A stretch of 64,000 bases of DNA from Gracilariopsis chorda (GCA_003194525.1 NBIV01000053.1:310001-374000), one strand, 5' to 3'. Positions 42,917 through 54,215 are shown, numbered from the stretch's first letter. Notes: generated by a model not told the origin, from the letters alone. Made by a program: numbers and translations.

Positions 42917-45900
42917 CTCACCCGCTTCCTAGAAGACGTCCTCCGGGACGTCGTCAGAGACTTCTCGTATTCGTAGACCAGATCCTGGCAGTGTTTTAGA
43001 TCTGTCCGAGTATGCCAAAGTGCGGCATTTGGTGTTTCTCCCACAAACTGTACTAAAAATTGGCGACGAGTCTTGGGACCGCGATGGCGGAGAATAGCTT
43101 TGACTTCCTGTTCGATGCCTCCTTTCGCGTCCACGACCACATTGACGTAGGCTGTAGTATCATCCAGGGTATAGCGGCGTATTCTGTCGACATTGAATAC
43201 GTTATGTGCCTTCTTCATATCGGGAGGAAGTTCCAGACGGTATGCTACGGGGCCGATCTTCCCGAGGATCCGGAGAGGGCCGACAAATTTAGGCCTCCAT
43301 TTCTGCGGCAGATCCGTGCGCCTTTCTATAGAGAGGCCAGCAACCTGTAAAAGAACTAAGTCCCCGGGCGAAAAAGACACGGGGGATCTTCGGAGGTCCG
43401 CGTAGAACCTCTGGCGTTCCTGAGCGCAAAGGAGGTTGTCGCGTGTTGCGAGGCGGAACGCTTCACGCTGTGTGGCGTAATCGGTAGCTTTCTGGGAAAG
43501 AGAGTTGTAAGATATCTCGCGTGCTGCGTGTGAGGGTGGTACGCGTCCAAGATCGATCTCGAAGGGCGAGAACTGCGTGGAGTGATGTTTGGCGGCGTTG
43601 TATTCGTACTCAAACACGCTGAGAAGTGTATCCCAGTTATGCGGAGACGATTGGATTGTGGAGCGGAGCATAGATGAGACGGTGCGGATCAGGTTCTCTG
43701 TCTGGCCGTCGGTCTGAGGGTGTCCGGTCGTGGCGATGTTGAGTTTGACGTTGTAGATGCGCTGTAGTTCTTGCCAGAAGGCGGAGGTGAACTTACCATC
43801 GCGGTCAGAGATGATAGTCTGTGGAACCCCGTGTCTCGCAAAGACCAAATCAGTGAAGACCTGAGCAACATCCACCGCGGTGGCCGTCTTAGATGCCGGA
43901 ACGAAGATGCCTCGTTTGGAGAGCTTGTCCACGATGACGATGATCATGTCCTTCCCGTTGACGGAGCGAGGTAGTTCTGATAGAAAATCGACCGCTATAA
44001 CCTCCCAGCACTCGTTGGGGATCGGGAGCGGTTGAAGGGGGGCTGCTGGGATGCGATTGGAGTGTTTGTTTGTCTGGCATTGATGACAAGCAGCCAGGAA
44101 CCCTACAATGTCTCGGTACATGTTGGGCCAGTAGACGTAGCGGTGTGCGGCGGAAAACGTCTTGTCGGCACCGAGGTGGCCCAAGCCGTGAAAATGAAAC
44201 GCGACATCTCGTCGCAGACGGCGGAGCTTGGGGATATATAGCCGGGAGGATTGAAATCCAATCCAACGAAGCAAGGAGTTGTCGAAGGAAAACAGAGCGC
44301 GTTGGCGTTGTATCCTGGGGGGGGAGGCATCTTGTGGGCGTTGTAGGGCGGTGATCATCTCTTTGGCCCACGGATCCTGCTCATATGCACCTCGAATGCG
44401 CTGGAGGAAGGGTTGTACACTGATCATCAATCGGGCAAGGGTTCCCGCAAGGTGGTCTGGGCGGCGGCTCAAGGCATCTGGGACCGTGTTCGAAGGGCCA
44501 GAGACGTGTTGTACTTCAAAGGAGTGTTCTTGAAGTAAATCTAGCCACCGGCATTGCCTGCCGGAGAGAGTGGCCTTGGACTGGAGATACTGCAATGGGC
44601 GGTGGTCCGTGCGGAAGATGAAACGTCTTCCCCTGAGGTAGTGGCTCCAATTACGCAAGGCGATAATGAACCCGAGTAGCTCCTGGTCCCCGGTGTCCCA
44701 GCGTGACTCTGCTGGAGATAGGCGATGGGATAGGTACGCAACTGGGTGTTCATCTTGTTCCAGAGTGGCGCCGACGGCGTGTTGTGATGCATCTGTGGAC
44801 ACAACGAACGTCTTGTCGGCGGCAGGTAGTGCGAGGACCGGAGCGGCAGTGAGGGCTTGTTTGATAGCACGGAATGCTTCGGCTTGTGCCGCTGTCCAGT
44901 TGAACGCCTCGCGGCGTAATAAGTCCGTGATTGGGCGCATGATGTCCGCGTAGGCCTTTACGAAGCGGCGATAGTAGTTGGCTAGTCCGACGAATTGTTG
45001 GACTTCTTTGGTTGAGGTGGGAGTGGGCCAGTTTCTTACCGCATCAACTAGGCGGCTTTGGGTTTGAATACCCGCAGAGGAGACCCTGTGGCCCAAAAAG
45101 TCGACTTCGGCTACTCCGAAATGGGACTTTGTAGGGTGAATGTACAGTTTTTCCCTACGCATGATGGTGAATAGCTCCCGTAAATGAGCTTGGTGCTCCT
45201 CCATGTTGCGGCTGTATACCAAGATGTCGTCCAAGTAAAGAATGAGGGATCGCCCATTGAGATCGCGAAGCAGGGATGCGAGGAGTCGGGAGAAGGCAGC
45301 CGGCGCGTTTGTTAAGCCAAAACAAAGAACGGTCCATTCGAATGAACCATAACGTGTTCGTATTGCGGTTTTGTGGCAATCCTCGTCGCGGATGCGCATC
45401 TGATGGTATGCGCCGACGAGGTCAATCTGCGAAAAAACGGTTGCGCCTGCGAGTTGATCAAAAGCCTCTTCGATGAGTGGCAGCGGGGTGGCATCTGGAA
45501 TGGTAATGCGGTTGAGAGCCCTGTAGTCGCAGACCAGACGAAGCTCGCCGTTCTTTTTCTTGACGAAGAAAACTGGGGCGCCGTATGGTGAAGTCGAGGG
45601 GCGAAGATAGCCTCTGTCTAGGAGTTCGTGGAGGGTACGCCTTAGCTCTTGAAGCTCCTCTGCCGAAAGACGGATTACCGGTCGCACTGGTGGGGGAATA
45701 TTGGACTTGAGGGGAATAGCGAAGTCCATCGCGCGTGTTGGGGGTAGTTCATGTGGAAGTTCGGATCGGAAGATATCGGCGAATTCCTCCACTAGTGGAA
45801 GGATGTTAGGATGTGTGGATCCTGTCAGTACCTCCGGGCGGAGCTTGATGGCGAACAGCTCACAGCTTTTGTGTTTGTGTGTGAGACAGCGAGCGGCACG

Positions 45901-46503
45901 CTTCCAAGAGATCAGTTTGAAGGTAAGTCCCGGTGGACGCCTGGATCGAGGTCGCTGTCGGGTGTGAATCCGCCGTTGTGTCCCTTCAGGGCCCCTTAGC
46001 AGTAAGTCCCCAGTACTCCAGCAGATCTGTGGTGCGCATGCGCGCAGCCACTGGCGGCCAACGATGATGTAAGGCCGGGCGTCCATATCGTCTGGCATGT
46101 CAATTACAAAAGCCGACAAAAGGTGGTCCGAAGTGCCCAGCCGCAGAGGGGCCTGCACGGAACCTTGAACGGGGATGCGTTGTCCATTTCCCAGCTCAAC
46201 ATATGCGTCGGTCACTGGTGTAACCGAGAGGCCACACGCGGCGGCAGTCACGGGCGACACAAATGCGTGTGACGCGCCCGGATCTATATTTGCCACCACG
46301 TTAAAATTATTGAGAAATGCATCATAATGGAACTCCGTATCATCTGATTCGAGTCCTGTGAGGCGCAATAGAAAATGGGGATCGGTACCCAGGGGGCTCG
46401 CCGCCTTCCAAGGCGGCGGCGTTAGTTTTTTGGCTTTCCGGCGCTGTCTTTGGCGGTGAGGTCGCAGACATGGGTTGGTTTGCTCCAACCTTCGCCTCCG
46501 CAT
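42898..46503 (-). CDS. Pol polyprotein of the young Gypsy element
   Basis: This is one continuous frame of about 1201 codons. In order it shows a retropepsin-like region (VVANIDPGASHAFVSP), RT (FVKKKNGELRLVCDYRALN, FSQIDLVGAYHQMRI, FGLTNAPAAFSRL, LYLDDILVYS) and RNase H (VVSTDASQHAVGATLEQ, TDHRPLQYL, VPDALSRRP). The integrase follows, with an HHCC module (LGHLGADKTF...CHQCQTNK), the core motifs AVDFLSELP, ISDRDGKFTSAFW and HPQTDGQTENLIRT, and an SH3-like stretch (GPLRILGKIGPVAYRLELP). The C-terminus (VKAILRHRG...FLVQFVGETPNAALWH) is a degenerate chromodomain-like fold. Confidence 0.92.
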   Translation of the reverse strand: MRRRRLEQTNPCLRPHRQRQRRKAKKLTPPPWKAASPLGTDPHFLLRLTGLESDDTEFHYDAFLNNFNVVANIDPGASHAFVSPVTAAACGLSVTPVTDAYVELGNGQRIPVQGSVQAPLRLGTSDHLLSAFVIDMPDDMDARPYIIVGRQWLRACAPQICWSTGDLLLRGPEGTQRRIHTRQRPRSRRPPGLTFKLISWKRAARCLTHKHKSCELFAIKLRPEVLTGSTHPNILPLVEEFADIFRSELPHELPPTRAMDFAIPLKSNIPPPVRPVIRLSAEELQELRRTLHELLDRGYLRPSTSPYGAPVFFVKKKNGELRLVCDYRALNRITIPDATPLPLIEEAFDQLAGATVFSQIDLVGAYHQMRIRDEDCHKTAIRTRYGSFEWTVLCFGLTNAPAAFSRLLASLLRDLNGRSLILYLDDILVYSRNMEEHQAHLRELFTIMRREKLYIHPTKSHFGVAEVDFLGHRVSSAGIQTQSRLVDAVRNWPTPTSTKEVQQFVGLANYYRRFVKAYADIMRPITDLLRREAFNWTAAQAEAFRAIKQALTAAPVLALPAADKTFVVSTDASQHAVGATLEQDEHPVAYLSHRLSPAESRWDTGDQELLGFIIALRNWSHYLRGRRFIFRTDHRPLQYLQSKATLSGRQCRWLDLLQEHSFEVQHVSGPSNTVPDALSRRPDHLAGTLARLMISVQPFLQRIRGAYEQDPWAKEMITALQRPQDASPPRIQRQRALFSFDNSLLRWIGFQSSRLYIPKLRRLRRDVAFHFHGLGHLGADKTFSAAHRYVYWPNMYRDIVGFLAACHQCQTNKHSNRIPAAPLQPLPIPNECWEVIAVDFLSELPRSVNGKDMIIVIVDKLSKRGIFVPASKTATAVDVAQVFTDLVFARHGVPQTIISDRDGKFTSAFWQELQRIYNVKLNIATTGHPQTDGQTENLIRTVSSMLRSTIQSSPHNWDTLLSVFEYEYNAAKHHSTQFSPFEIDLGRVPPSHAAREISYNSLSQKATDYATQREAFRLATRDNLLCAQERQRFYADLRRSPVSFSPGDLVLLQVAGLSIERRTDLPQKWRPKFVGPLRILGKIGPVAYRLELPPDMKKAHNVFNVDRIRRYTLDDTTAYVNVVVDAKGGIEQEVKAILRHRGPKTRRQFLVQFVGETPNAALWHTRTDLKHCQDLVYEYEKSLTTSRRTSSRKRVSATTQL

Positions 46504-47696
46504 GCCATGCAGCGATCGCTCGACCGGTAGCGTTGGCGTTCCAGTGCGTTAGACTTGTCGCACGGGCCCCATGAAGTGGCTGCTGGGTCATGTTGGGGGG
46601 TAGTTGTGCGAGAGTTGGTGGCGCCGGTGTGTCTGGATGATGTGCGGGGGAACCCATTGGATGATCGACGGCGTGGGGGTTGGGCGGATGGTGCCCGCCA
46701 GGACTGTGCGACTTCGAGGTTACGCACGAAATTGTAGACGGCCTTCAGGTCCGTAGAGCCCTTGGGAAAACGCTGAGCGAGCTCTGCCTTGTACTCGTCA
46801 GGTAGGCTCATGAAGAAATAGTTGTAGGCGTCGCCAGGATGGGGTCCGCAGAGTTCAATGAGGTCACGAAACTGGGAGATGTGGCGCTCCAAGTTGGACT
46901 TGAATTGAAGACGCATGAGCTTCGAACGTGCTTGGGCGTCTTCGTTATCGGGGACATACTCCTCGATTAAGGCCTTTTCCAATGCGTCGAGGTTGGAAAA
47001 TTCAGTGCCTTGTGCCTCTTCTCGGTTAATCCAGGTACTCGCCGCTCCTTTCAGAAAGCACTTGGCGACATCCACCATCTCGTGGTGGTGCTCCGCACCT
47101 GCCACACGCATCGTACGGCGTATAGATGCGATAAATCTGCGAATACGGATCGAAGAGCGTTCATCTGCTTTGCCACTGAATGCTTCCGGTGCGGCGGTTT
47201 TAACGAGTGATGCCAACGACGGTCGTCCCTTGTTGCCCGTTGGGGGTAGGGTAGAGTTGGGTGGCAGTGGCGGCATTGAACGCACACTCAAAGCCGGGGC
47301 CGACGGAGGGGATATGTTCGCATGTTCGGGGAAGTCACGGGTTAGGGGTGGCGTGTGTGGGCTTCGTGTGGCAGGATGTATGTCCACGGGTTGTGGGGCG
47401 GCCTGTGAGTTCCGGAGAAGTGCCATCAGCGTAGAAAAGTCGTCTTTGAGCTTTTCGAGGTCCTGTGCATAGGTGCCGAACGCACGTTTGATGTCGTCTG
47501 AAGTAGCCATGTGGTCCTTCATGAACGAGTTCAGAAGGGAATGGAGCGCATTTTGAGTGGTCTGCACACCATAAATCATGTCCTGGAGCCTGTTGGCCTG
47601 GAGTTGGAGGCTCTCAAGCGCGTCAGGAGTTGCGGAGGACTCTCGTTCACTGGCGTACACCGGCGGGTTCGTTATGTTCGGCGGGTTGGACGACAT
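46422..47696 (-). CDS. Gag-like polyprotein of the young Gypsy element
   Basis: The frame has 424 codons from the ATG at 47696. The N-terminus is polar. A retrotransposon gag (capsid) region is recognisable from ERHISQFRDLIELCG, FFMSLPDEYKAELAQRFP and AVYNFVRNLEVAQSW (about residues 255-330). A basic tail carries a Cys/His cluster (CMACGGEGW..THVCDL). It would form the particle shell. Its end overlaps the start of pol in another frame, consistent with the frameshift expression known in this family. Confidence 0.85.
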   Translation of the reverse strand: MSSNPPNITNPPVYASERESSATPDALESLQLQANRLQDMIYGVQTTQNALHSLLNSFMKDHMATSDDIKRAFGTYAQDLEKLKDDFSTLMALLRNSQAAPQPVDIHPATRSPHTPPLTRDFPEHANISPPSAPALSVRSMPPLPPNSTLPPTGNKGRPSLASLVKTAAPEAFSGKADERSSIRIRRFIASIRRTMRVAGAEHHHEMVDVAKCFLKGAASTWINREEAQGTEFSNLDALEKALIEEYVPDNEDAQARSKLMRLQFKSNLERHISQFRDLIELCGPHPGDAYNYFFMSLPDEYKAELAQRFPKGSTDLKAVYNFVRNLEVAQSWRAPSAQPPRRRSSNGFPRTSSRHTGATNSRTTTPQHDPAATSWGPCDKSNALERQRYRSSDRCMACGGEGWSKPTHVCDLTAKDSAGKPKN

Positions 47697-47787
47697 GTCG
47701 AGAACGGGGATGGAGCGGGGTGCGGGGGATAGAGAGTGGAAGTATGCGTTAATCAGCGGTCAGAGAAAGACCAAAGATGCTACCAGA

Positions 47788-48031
47788 TGTAACAAAGCAG
47801 TCGTAGGGTAGATGCTTCGCACGAAATACGACTAAAGAGTCGGAGACAAGGTCTAACCGCCCCCTCTAAGCTATCAGCCTGGGGCGGGATTTTATTTATA
47901 GAAGTTGTTAGATCAAGCTAGGGCTGCGTACCTGGCTTGATCCAGCATGGAGCTTCCTAGAGAAGCGGCGAGACACGAAGGATGTGATTGTGGTATGGGG
48001 TGAACTACTATGCTAAAGTTGTGTTGTTGCA
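47788..48031 (-). repeat. 5' LTR of the young Gypsy element
   Basis: This is the exact partner of 42673-42916. The adjoining internal plus-strand sequence GACCAAAGATGCTACCA ends in CCA, as expected for a primer-binding site matching a tRNA 3' end (47769-47785). Confidence 0.92.
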
Positions 48032-48036
48032 AGATG

Positions 48037-48182
48037 CCACTCAAATCGATGTCGTTTTCACTCCTGATAGCGTGGAAGAGGCAAGGGCAATAATCGAGCA
48101 CACTCAACTGCTTGCGGAAGTCCGGAGTTACTGGCCATTCCAAGGAATGGCCTTTATGAGAGCCTTCTACCACATTAGTTGA
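48037..48182 (+). pseudogene. Right part of the reading frame split by the Gypsy insertion
   Basis: It continues the frame of 42549-42672 directly after the target duplication (ATQIDVVFTPDSVEEARAII, then WPFQGMAFMRAFYHIS) and ends at TGA 48180-48182. The phase is kept across the pre-insertion site, which supports a genuine coding sequence. The family is not recognised. Confidence 0.45.
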
Positions 48183-49487
48183 CCGCTAGTATGATGGATG
48201 AAGTTGTTATGCGATTAGTGGTTCTAAGACTAGCTAAGTGCAGAGAATACACTGAGAGAGAACACGCATATTTGGCATATTTGAAGACGCCATTCCAGTG
48301 GCAACGAACGACGCGGCGGTGAGAAGCCAAAGTTCAGCAAAAATTTAACTTTCTTCGTGGCTAATGGATGGGCACTAGCCACCAAAAAAAAAAAGGTAAA
48401 ACACAGAAACAGCAAACAATGAAAGATAGGTGAACCTAAAATGGAAAAAAACCCAAAGAAGACACCGTAACTGACCTTGGGCGATATCAAAAACCTTCTT
48501 GACCAAACACAGTGGAGGGAGAATGAAAGAAATAGATAGCCCAGGCCGCCTCTAAGACCAGGAAGGTCCACAAAAAGAGAAACAGCTCACATCAAGACAC
48601 GAATCTGATCTCTCAACCAACAAGAAAAGAAAAACAAGCGCAGGTCCAAAACAAAACTAAGATCGAACTACGATATGGGAAAAAATCAGGACCAGAAAAT
48701 CACTGGGGTGGTGTTTGGTGTTTGGTGTTTGGTGTTTGGTGTTTGGTGTTTGGTGTTTGGTGTTAGTGTTGAGGCCGGGATCACGGGCAGGCTATGGTTG
48801 TCATGCTCAAGATACCTCGCAAAGAAAGAGCTACTGAACTCTATGGACAAGGTTGTTGAAGCTGAACTGGGCTGGGGGTTGGTGTTGAGCTGTAGAGTGC
48901 GGTGGTCGGAGTTGGAGCAGAAGCTAACCTCGGGCCTGTTTTATAGACAAATCAACTAGTAAATACGCTCCTGTGTTGCACAGCGCCATGTCAGACTGTT
49001 AGCAAAGCTGTGGTTTTTGAATAATTCGGAAAGGTGTGCTTGCGGAATGAAATGGGAGCTTTTGAAATCTGTGGTTGCGACCAGGTCTGACCCCATTCTC
49101 GTCATCAGCTGGCACCGTCTTCCAGCCCACAATCGCACCTCCTCTGTAACAAGACCGTACTTCTGCATGACCAAAGTCGTCTTCCCCTTGATATATTATC
49201 TCAGTTTCTATCTTGGCTGCCCCTGTTATCATAAATGGTCTCTTTCATGTACATCGCCTTTTTTCAAGACTCAAATCTAAGACTGCATCGCTCGTAATGG
49301 GCTCTAAGTCCACCTCAAACTGCAGGAAACGTGAATGTACCCCCCTAAAGTGATTCTTTGAGAATTTTGAGCATACAAAACTCTCAAAATGTCTCTAGGA
49401 ACAGCTTTGTATGGATTAACAATGCACTATGGTCGATCAAAGGCTGAAAAAACATGTATGGTCAATGGAACTTTTCCTTGTTAAAAT
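48183..49487. other. No supported gene; contains a heptamer repeat
   Basis: Apart from the TTTGGTG repeat at 48714-48762, only short frames without motifs are present. Confidence 0.45.
48714..48762. repeat. Tandem heptamer (TTTGGTG)7
   Basis: Seven exact 7-base units occur in tandem. The sequence is G/T-rich and telomere-like in style, but it is short and interstitial. Confidence 0.9.
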
Positions 49488-49795
49488 GCGTGTCTTAACT
49501 ACTTGATTGGACCAATACATGTACCGGGCTTTGCTTTATCGATTACCAAATTTCACAGTGACGGCAGCACGTGCAGATGGAGAGGTTTTGGTTACAGCAT
49601 TAGTGTTCATAAGAAAATGCTACTTCGGAATGGCAAAGAAGCCAAGGTTGTGATTGGGCGAGATCTCGCAAGAAAACTATATTCGAGGTATCTCCAAGCA
49701 CAAGACCACATAGTGGAACCTCGTTTCGTTTATACTCGCGCCCCATTTTCCAAACTGTGCACACATTGCGATGCAGAAGTGCTACCAGGATACAG
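49488..49795 (+). pseudogene. Unidentified reading frame cut off by a Copia LTR
   Basis: About 100 codons are open (GPIHVPGFALSITKF, then KEAKVVIGRDLARKLYSRYL and CTHCDAEVLPGY). The frame then runs into the first LTR of the array at 49796. It has no ATG at the left edge. The composition is protein-like. It is probably an exon or mobile-element fragment that was the insertion target; the five bases before the LTR are TACAG. Confidence 0.35.
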
Positions 49796-50110
49796 TGTTG
49801 GGTATGGTTGGGACTAGTTCTTTGTACTTTCAAGAACCTCATCCCGTTTATATATGGAAGCGTACCTTGGCAAAACCCTGCCATAATCAAAGGTACTTCT
49901 AACTTGTGGTCAAAGCTCTATCACTGAGCTGCAGGGAAACACACATATCGGATATTACATCAACATGAATAGTATCGTACTATCTGCGGCCGAGATGTAG
50001 ACACATCACCTCTCGTAACACTCTCATGTAACACCAGCGCGTCACATCACATATTGCAAGAGTGTTACGTGAGAACATTGTGAGTGCTCAATGGCATACT
50101 GCTCACAACA
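49796..50110 (-). repeat. Copia array LTR A
   Basis: It begins TGTTGGGTATGG and ends CTCACAACA on the plus strand. The minus-strand purine tract ATCGGGAGGA adjoins it, marking it as the 3' LTR of the first copy. It differs from LTR B at about two positions. Confidence 0.92.
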
Positions 50111-53100
50111 TCCTCCCGATGCCACAAGAGCATCTCACAAGTCCAAGCAAACTTCGCAGTTCTTGGTGGCGTCTCTGTGATAGAGCCTTAGTAAATATGT
50201 CGGCAAGCATGTTTTATGTGCAGCAGTAATTCAAGACGATTTCTTTTTGCTGAACACCTTCTTGTACGAAATGATATCGTAGTTCAACATGCTTCGCTCT
50301 TCTGCCACCAGCAGCCCAATCTAACACTCCGGTGTTGTCCTCATAAATGATTGTAGGTTGTTCAACTGATACAAGCTTTGTTTCACATAATAAATTGCGA
50401 ACCCACCTTACTTGCTTGAAGCAATCTGATAATGAAATATATTCAGCCTCTGTAGTTGACGTTGCAATGCTTCTCTGTTTCAATGTTTTCCACAATATGA
50501 CGTTGCCAAAAAGTAACACACAGAATCCACTTGTGGATTTGCGATCCGTGTCATCTCCAGCCCAATTTGCGTCAGCGTATGCACACAGGACGGGGTGGGT
50601 TTCGGAATTTTTCTTGATGTGCATGCCGTAATCTTTTGTACCGTTCAAGTAACGCATGACTCTCTTCACTGCAGTCCAGTGTATGACTGTAGGCCTTGAC
50701 TGAGCCCGTGAAAGAATATTGACGGCAGCACAGATATCTGGCCTAGTTCGTGAAGATAGATACAGCAAGGACCCTACTGCCTCCTGATAAAGTTCTTTAG
50801 GCTTGAATAGGTCTGCTTCTGATGCTGATACAGGTCTGTATCCCGGACTCAGTGGTGTAGTCACCGGCTTCGAGGTGTTCATGTTGAACTTCTGTAGGAT
50901 TCGTTCCACAGCCGGACGTTGGTGCAGAGTTATTCCATTTGCTTCACGTTGCATGTAAACCTCCAAGAAGCTGTCTGTAGAAGAGCATTCTTTCATTTCA
51001 AACTCTGAAAACAGCATACTTTTCACCTTGCTGGTTTTCTTGGGGTGATTGCCGATCAACAAGAGATCATCAACATATAATAGTATCTATAATTGGTGTC
51101 CTCCCCAAATTTTGTAGAAGAAGCAAGGGTCTGTCATGCATTGTATAAAGCCTAAGTTCTTCAACCTTTGGGTGAACAGTCGGCTCCAAATTGCATTGGA
51201 TTGCTTCAGACCATATATTGACCGGTTCAATTTGAGTACTTGATTCTTTTGTAAACCACGGTCCAGACCTTTGGGTGGAGATATATAGACTGGCTTCTTG
51301 TCATCGATATGTCCGTTCAGAAATGCACATTTGACATCCAACTGGTGTATTTCAAAGTCAAACCTAGCTGCCAATTTCAATGCTAGTCGTACAGTTTCAA
51401 AGTCACCAACTGGAGAGTAGACACCTGTGACATTCCCTTGTTGGCACCCTTTAGCTACAAGGCGAGCCTTGCATCTTGTGATAGAGCCATCATCGTCATG
51501 CTTTTGAGCGAACACGAGTTTGGAATCTATGATATGCTCCCTAACAGGCTTGTCCACAACTTCCCATGTCTTCATCGACATAAGCGAAGAGAGTTCTTCG
51601 TCAATAGCTTTTCTCCATCTTTGCCAGTCAGGCGAATCTCTCGCGTCCTGCAAGCTTTCAGGGACGGTACTTATTGGTAGTTCTCTTGTCACAAGACTGT
51701 TATGGTGTGTGTCTTGATAACGATTTGGAGGGTTTTGCTGACGGTCAGGGTAGCGGCGTACTGGGTAGTGTGTCAAGAATTCTTGCATGCTGGGTGTCAT
51801 TGGGAAATGGTCCGATTCTGCTTCACGTACTTGATCGTCCTCTTCATCTTCATTCGTACCACTTTCCACCACTTCATCTGCATTTTCATTACTCCCACCA
51901 TGTCCAGTTTCCAGCTCCTCTTCATTGTAAGCTTCAGCACCATCTGGCCCCTCTGCTTCTGGCTCTCCATCATCATCTGAGTCAGCTGATTCTTGCTGTC
52001 GGTCAGCAATTTCAGGTATGGCATTCAATTCCATCTTTTCTTGAGTGTTGAACAATCGTCTTCCTGGAAAAACAGCTTCATTAAAACTGACATGCCTTGC
52101 AAACGTAATATCTCCACGTTCAATGTCATAGACGCGATAATTCTGGTGTGGGAGGCAGCGTAAGAGAATTCCACGGCGAGCTTTGCTCTCTAACTTCTTC
52201 CGTTTAGCTACATGAACCCAGACCTCACATCCAAACGATCTTAAAGAGGTAACGTTTGGTATCCTCCCAGTGAGCGTTTCGTGAGGTGTCTTCCCATCAG
52301 TTGCTCCACAACCGATGATGTTCATTGTTCTGGTAGCAGTAACGACTGCTTCAGCCCAGAACTTCTGTGGGAGGCCTGCATGTCGTAACATTGCTCTAGT
52401 CATCTCCATAACCGACCTGTTAAATCGTTCTGCAACTCTATTTTGCTGCGGAGTGTATGGAGCACTGTTCTCCCAATCCATTCCGACATCGGAGAGATAT
52501 TTTCGGAGTGAAATGTACTCTGGACCATTATCAGAGTAAACGACCTTGATCTTTCTTTCAGCCTGCCTCTCAAACTTCAATTGAAAGCATCTGAACTCCT
52601 GTGTCAGTTCCTTTCTTTTCGTCATGAGGCGTACGTCCTTGTACCTCGACTTTTTATCGATGAAAGACACAAAGTATCTCTTCCGTCCGATGCTTGGGGT
52701 ACTCATAGGACCGCATATGTCCGTGTATATCACATCCCCGATCATAGCAGCATCATTACTCCTGCTGCCTAAACTCCTTCGTGTAATCTTTCCTTCAATG
52801 CACGGAGTGCAGTCGGCACTGTGCTCTGGAATACATTGAAGTCCAGTCCATGAACAGTGTTTTTGCTTGTCATTCGTCGTATTCTCTGGATTCCGATATG
52901 TCCGAATCTCTCATGCCAGAGCTGTAGGCCTTGCGTTTCTTTCGCTACATATGCAACATGCGGAGCTGGACTGCCCCAAATCTGATAAACCCCTGACCTT
53001 TTTGGTGCTCTGATCATGACATTCGATCCTCTGATGAGACACACCGATGAATCGAAAGATATTTGGTACTGTTCCTCCGTTAGGCGGGAGCAAGATATTA

Positions 53101-54215
53101 AGTTGCAATCCATATCTTCAACGTAAAGAACGTCATGCAGTAGTATCTTTACATAGCGTCTTCCAGGCTGCGATACATTAAGACAAGGTGTCCTGTTCTT
53201 GATGCTGTCACACCCTACCATCGCACAACACAATGGCTCTGTGCTGGGAGCAGTGAAATAAATGCGCCAAAGCACGGTCCGCAATCATGTGACTAGTTGC
53301 ACCAGAGTCAACAATGAATTGGTGGTCTCCTTGTCTGCTGACGAGAGCTCGATGGGTACTTGGATCACCTGCACGATGATCTGGTTTGACCGATCTACAG
53401 TCTGGTTTGTAGTGTCCTTTTCGGCCACATTTGAAACATCTACCCTCACTTTCGCCTGTAATGCCCTCTCCGTACCCAAAAGACCAGCCGGGCCTGATCC
53501 TTCTGTTTTCGTCTCTGAAGTACTGGTGTCATACTCTTGGAGAAGTCGAGCGGTTACCTTCTCCCAGGACAACTCCTCGTCCGACAAAGTCTGTAGGGCT
53601 GATATTACTGGACGATATGGCGTCTCTCTAGTAGAAACAAAACTGGAGAACAGGATAGCAATCTGCATACTATTCCCTATGGGACTTCCCATAGCTTCCA
53701 ATCTTGAGAATACAGACTCGAAATCATCCACGTAGTCCGACATTACTGTTACTTCAGTAAACCGAGTCTGGTGTAGCTTCGTTTGCAACTGTACCCTTGT
53801 CGCAGCATTCTCCGTTGCATACCTTTCACACAGTTTTCGATACATAACGAATGGGTTGTGACGTTCGGAGGCAACAGCCCGTAGTGGTTTGTCTCCAAGA
53901 GATGGCACAAGATACATGCGAGCATTCGGGAGGTTTTGCTTCACTTCCATGGGTAGGGCATCAATTGTCTCTTCCCCAACGGCATCTTCTAAAACTAAAT
54001 TCAGGAGATCTTTTGATTCCAGTAGTGCTTCTAATCGCATCATCCACAAAGTAAAGTCCTCGTGGCGTTTTCCAGAGAAGCGAGGAACCTTCCTTGGACT
54101 GTCTTCATCCATAGCAGCACTGAAGCAAAGTCCTGTAACACTTTGAGAAAGCAATTAAGGAACGGCTTTCTTTTAGTTCAGAGCGTTGGTTTCCAGGGGA
54201 GCGCGATGCTACCAC
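50111..54215 (-). mobile_element. Copia array, internal region of copy 1
   Basis: Reading leftwards from LTR B the parts are as follows. Gag covers about 53.3-54.15 kb and has a CCHC knuckle (CFKCGRKGHYKPDC). The protease VDSGATSHMI is near 53.3 kb. The GAG-pre-integrase motif LWHERFGHIGIQRI is near 52.9 kb. The integrase core YTDICGPMSTPS, VYSDNGPEYIS and [12 protein letters not shown] covers about 52.3-52.8 kb, followed by an acidic linker near 51.9 kb. RT has QLDVKCAFLNGHIDDKKP near 51.3 kb and its polymerase box near 51.07 kb. RNase H has YADANWAGDDTDRKS, TTEAEYISLSDC and YEDNTGVLDWA at about 50.2-50.6 kb. It is nearly whole, with a few breaks. Confidence 0.9.

Larger units (their letters stand above)
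42668..48036 (-). mobile_element. Young Ty3/Gypsy element, apparently whole, with AGATG target duplication
   Basis: Two 244-base LTRs, identical by eye, flank long open gag and pol frames on the minus strand. The direct repeat AGATG (42668-42672 and 48032-48036) marks the insertion. Identical LTRs mean a very recent insertion. No breaks are evident. It is nested in a plus-strand reading frame. Confidence 0.93.

Noticed and set aside
48714-48762. True telomere or chromosome end
   Set aside because: Only seven units, embedded between ordinary sequence and mobile elements.
48675-48959. Frame running through the TTTGGTG repeat
   Set aside because: Its composition comes from the heptamer repeat; this is not evidence of a gene.
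51674-52051. Plus-strand frame opposite the Copia coding region, repeated in the other copies
   Set aside because: It mirrors the acidic low-complexity linker on the coding strand and is kept only because the copies are nearly identical; no independent coding signal.
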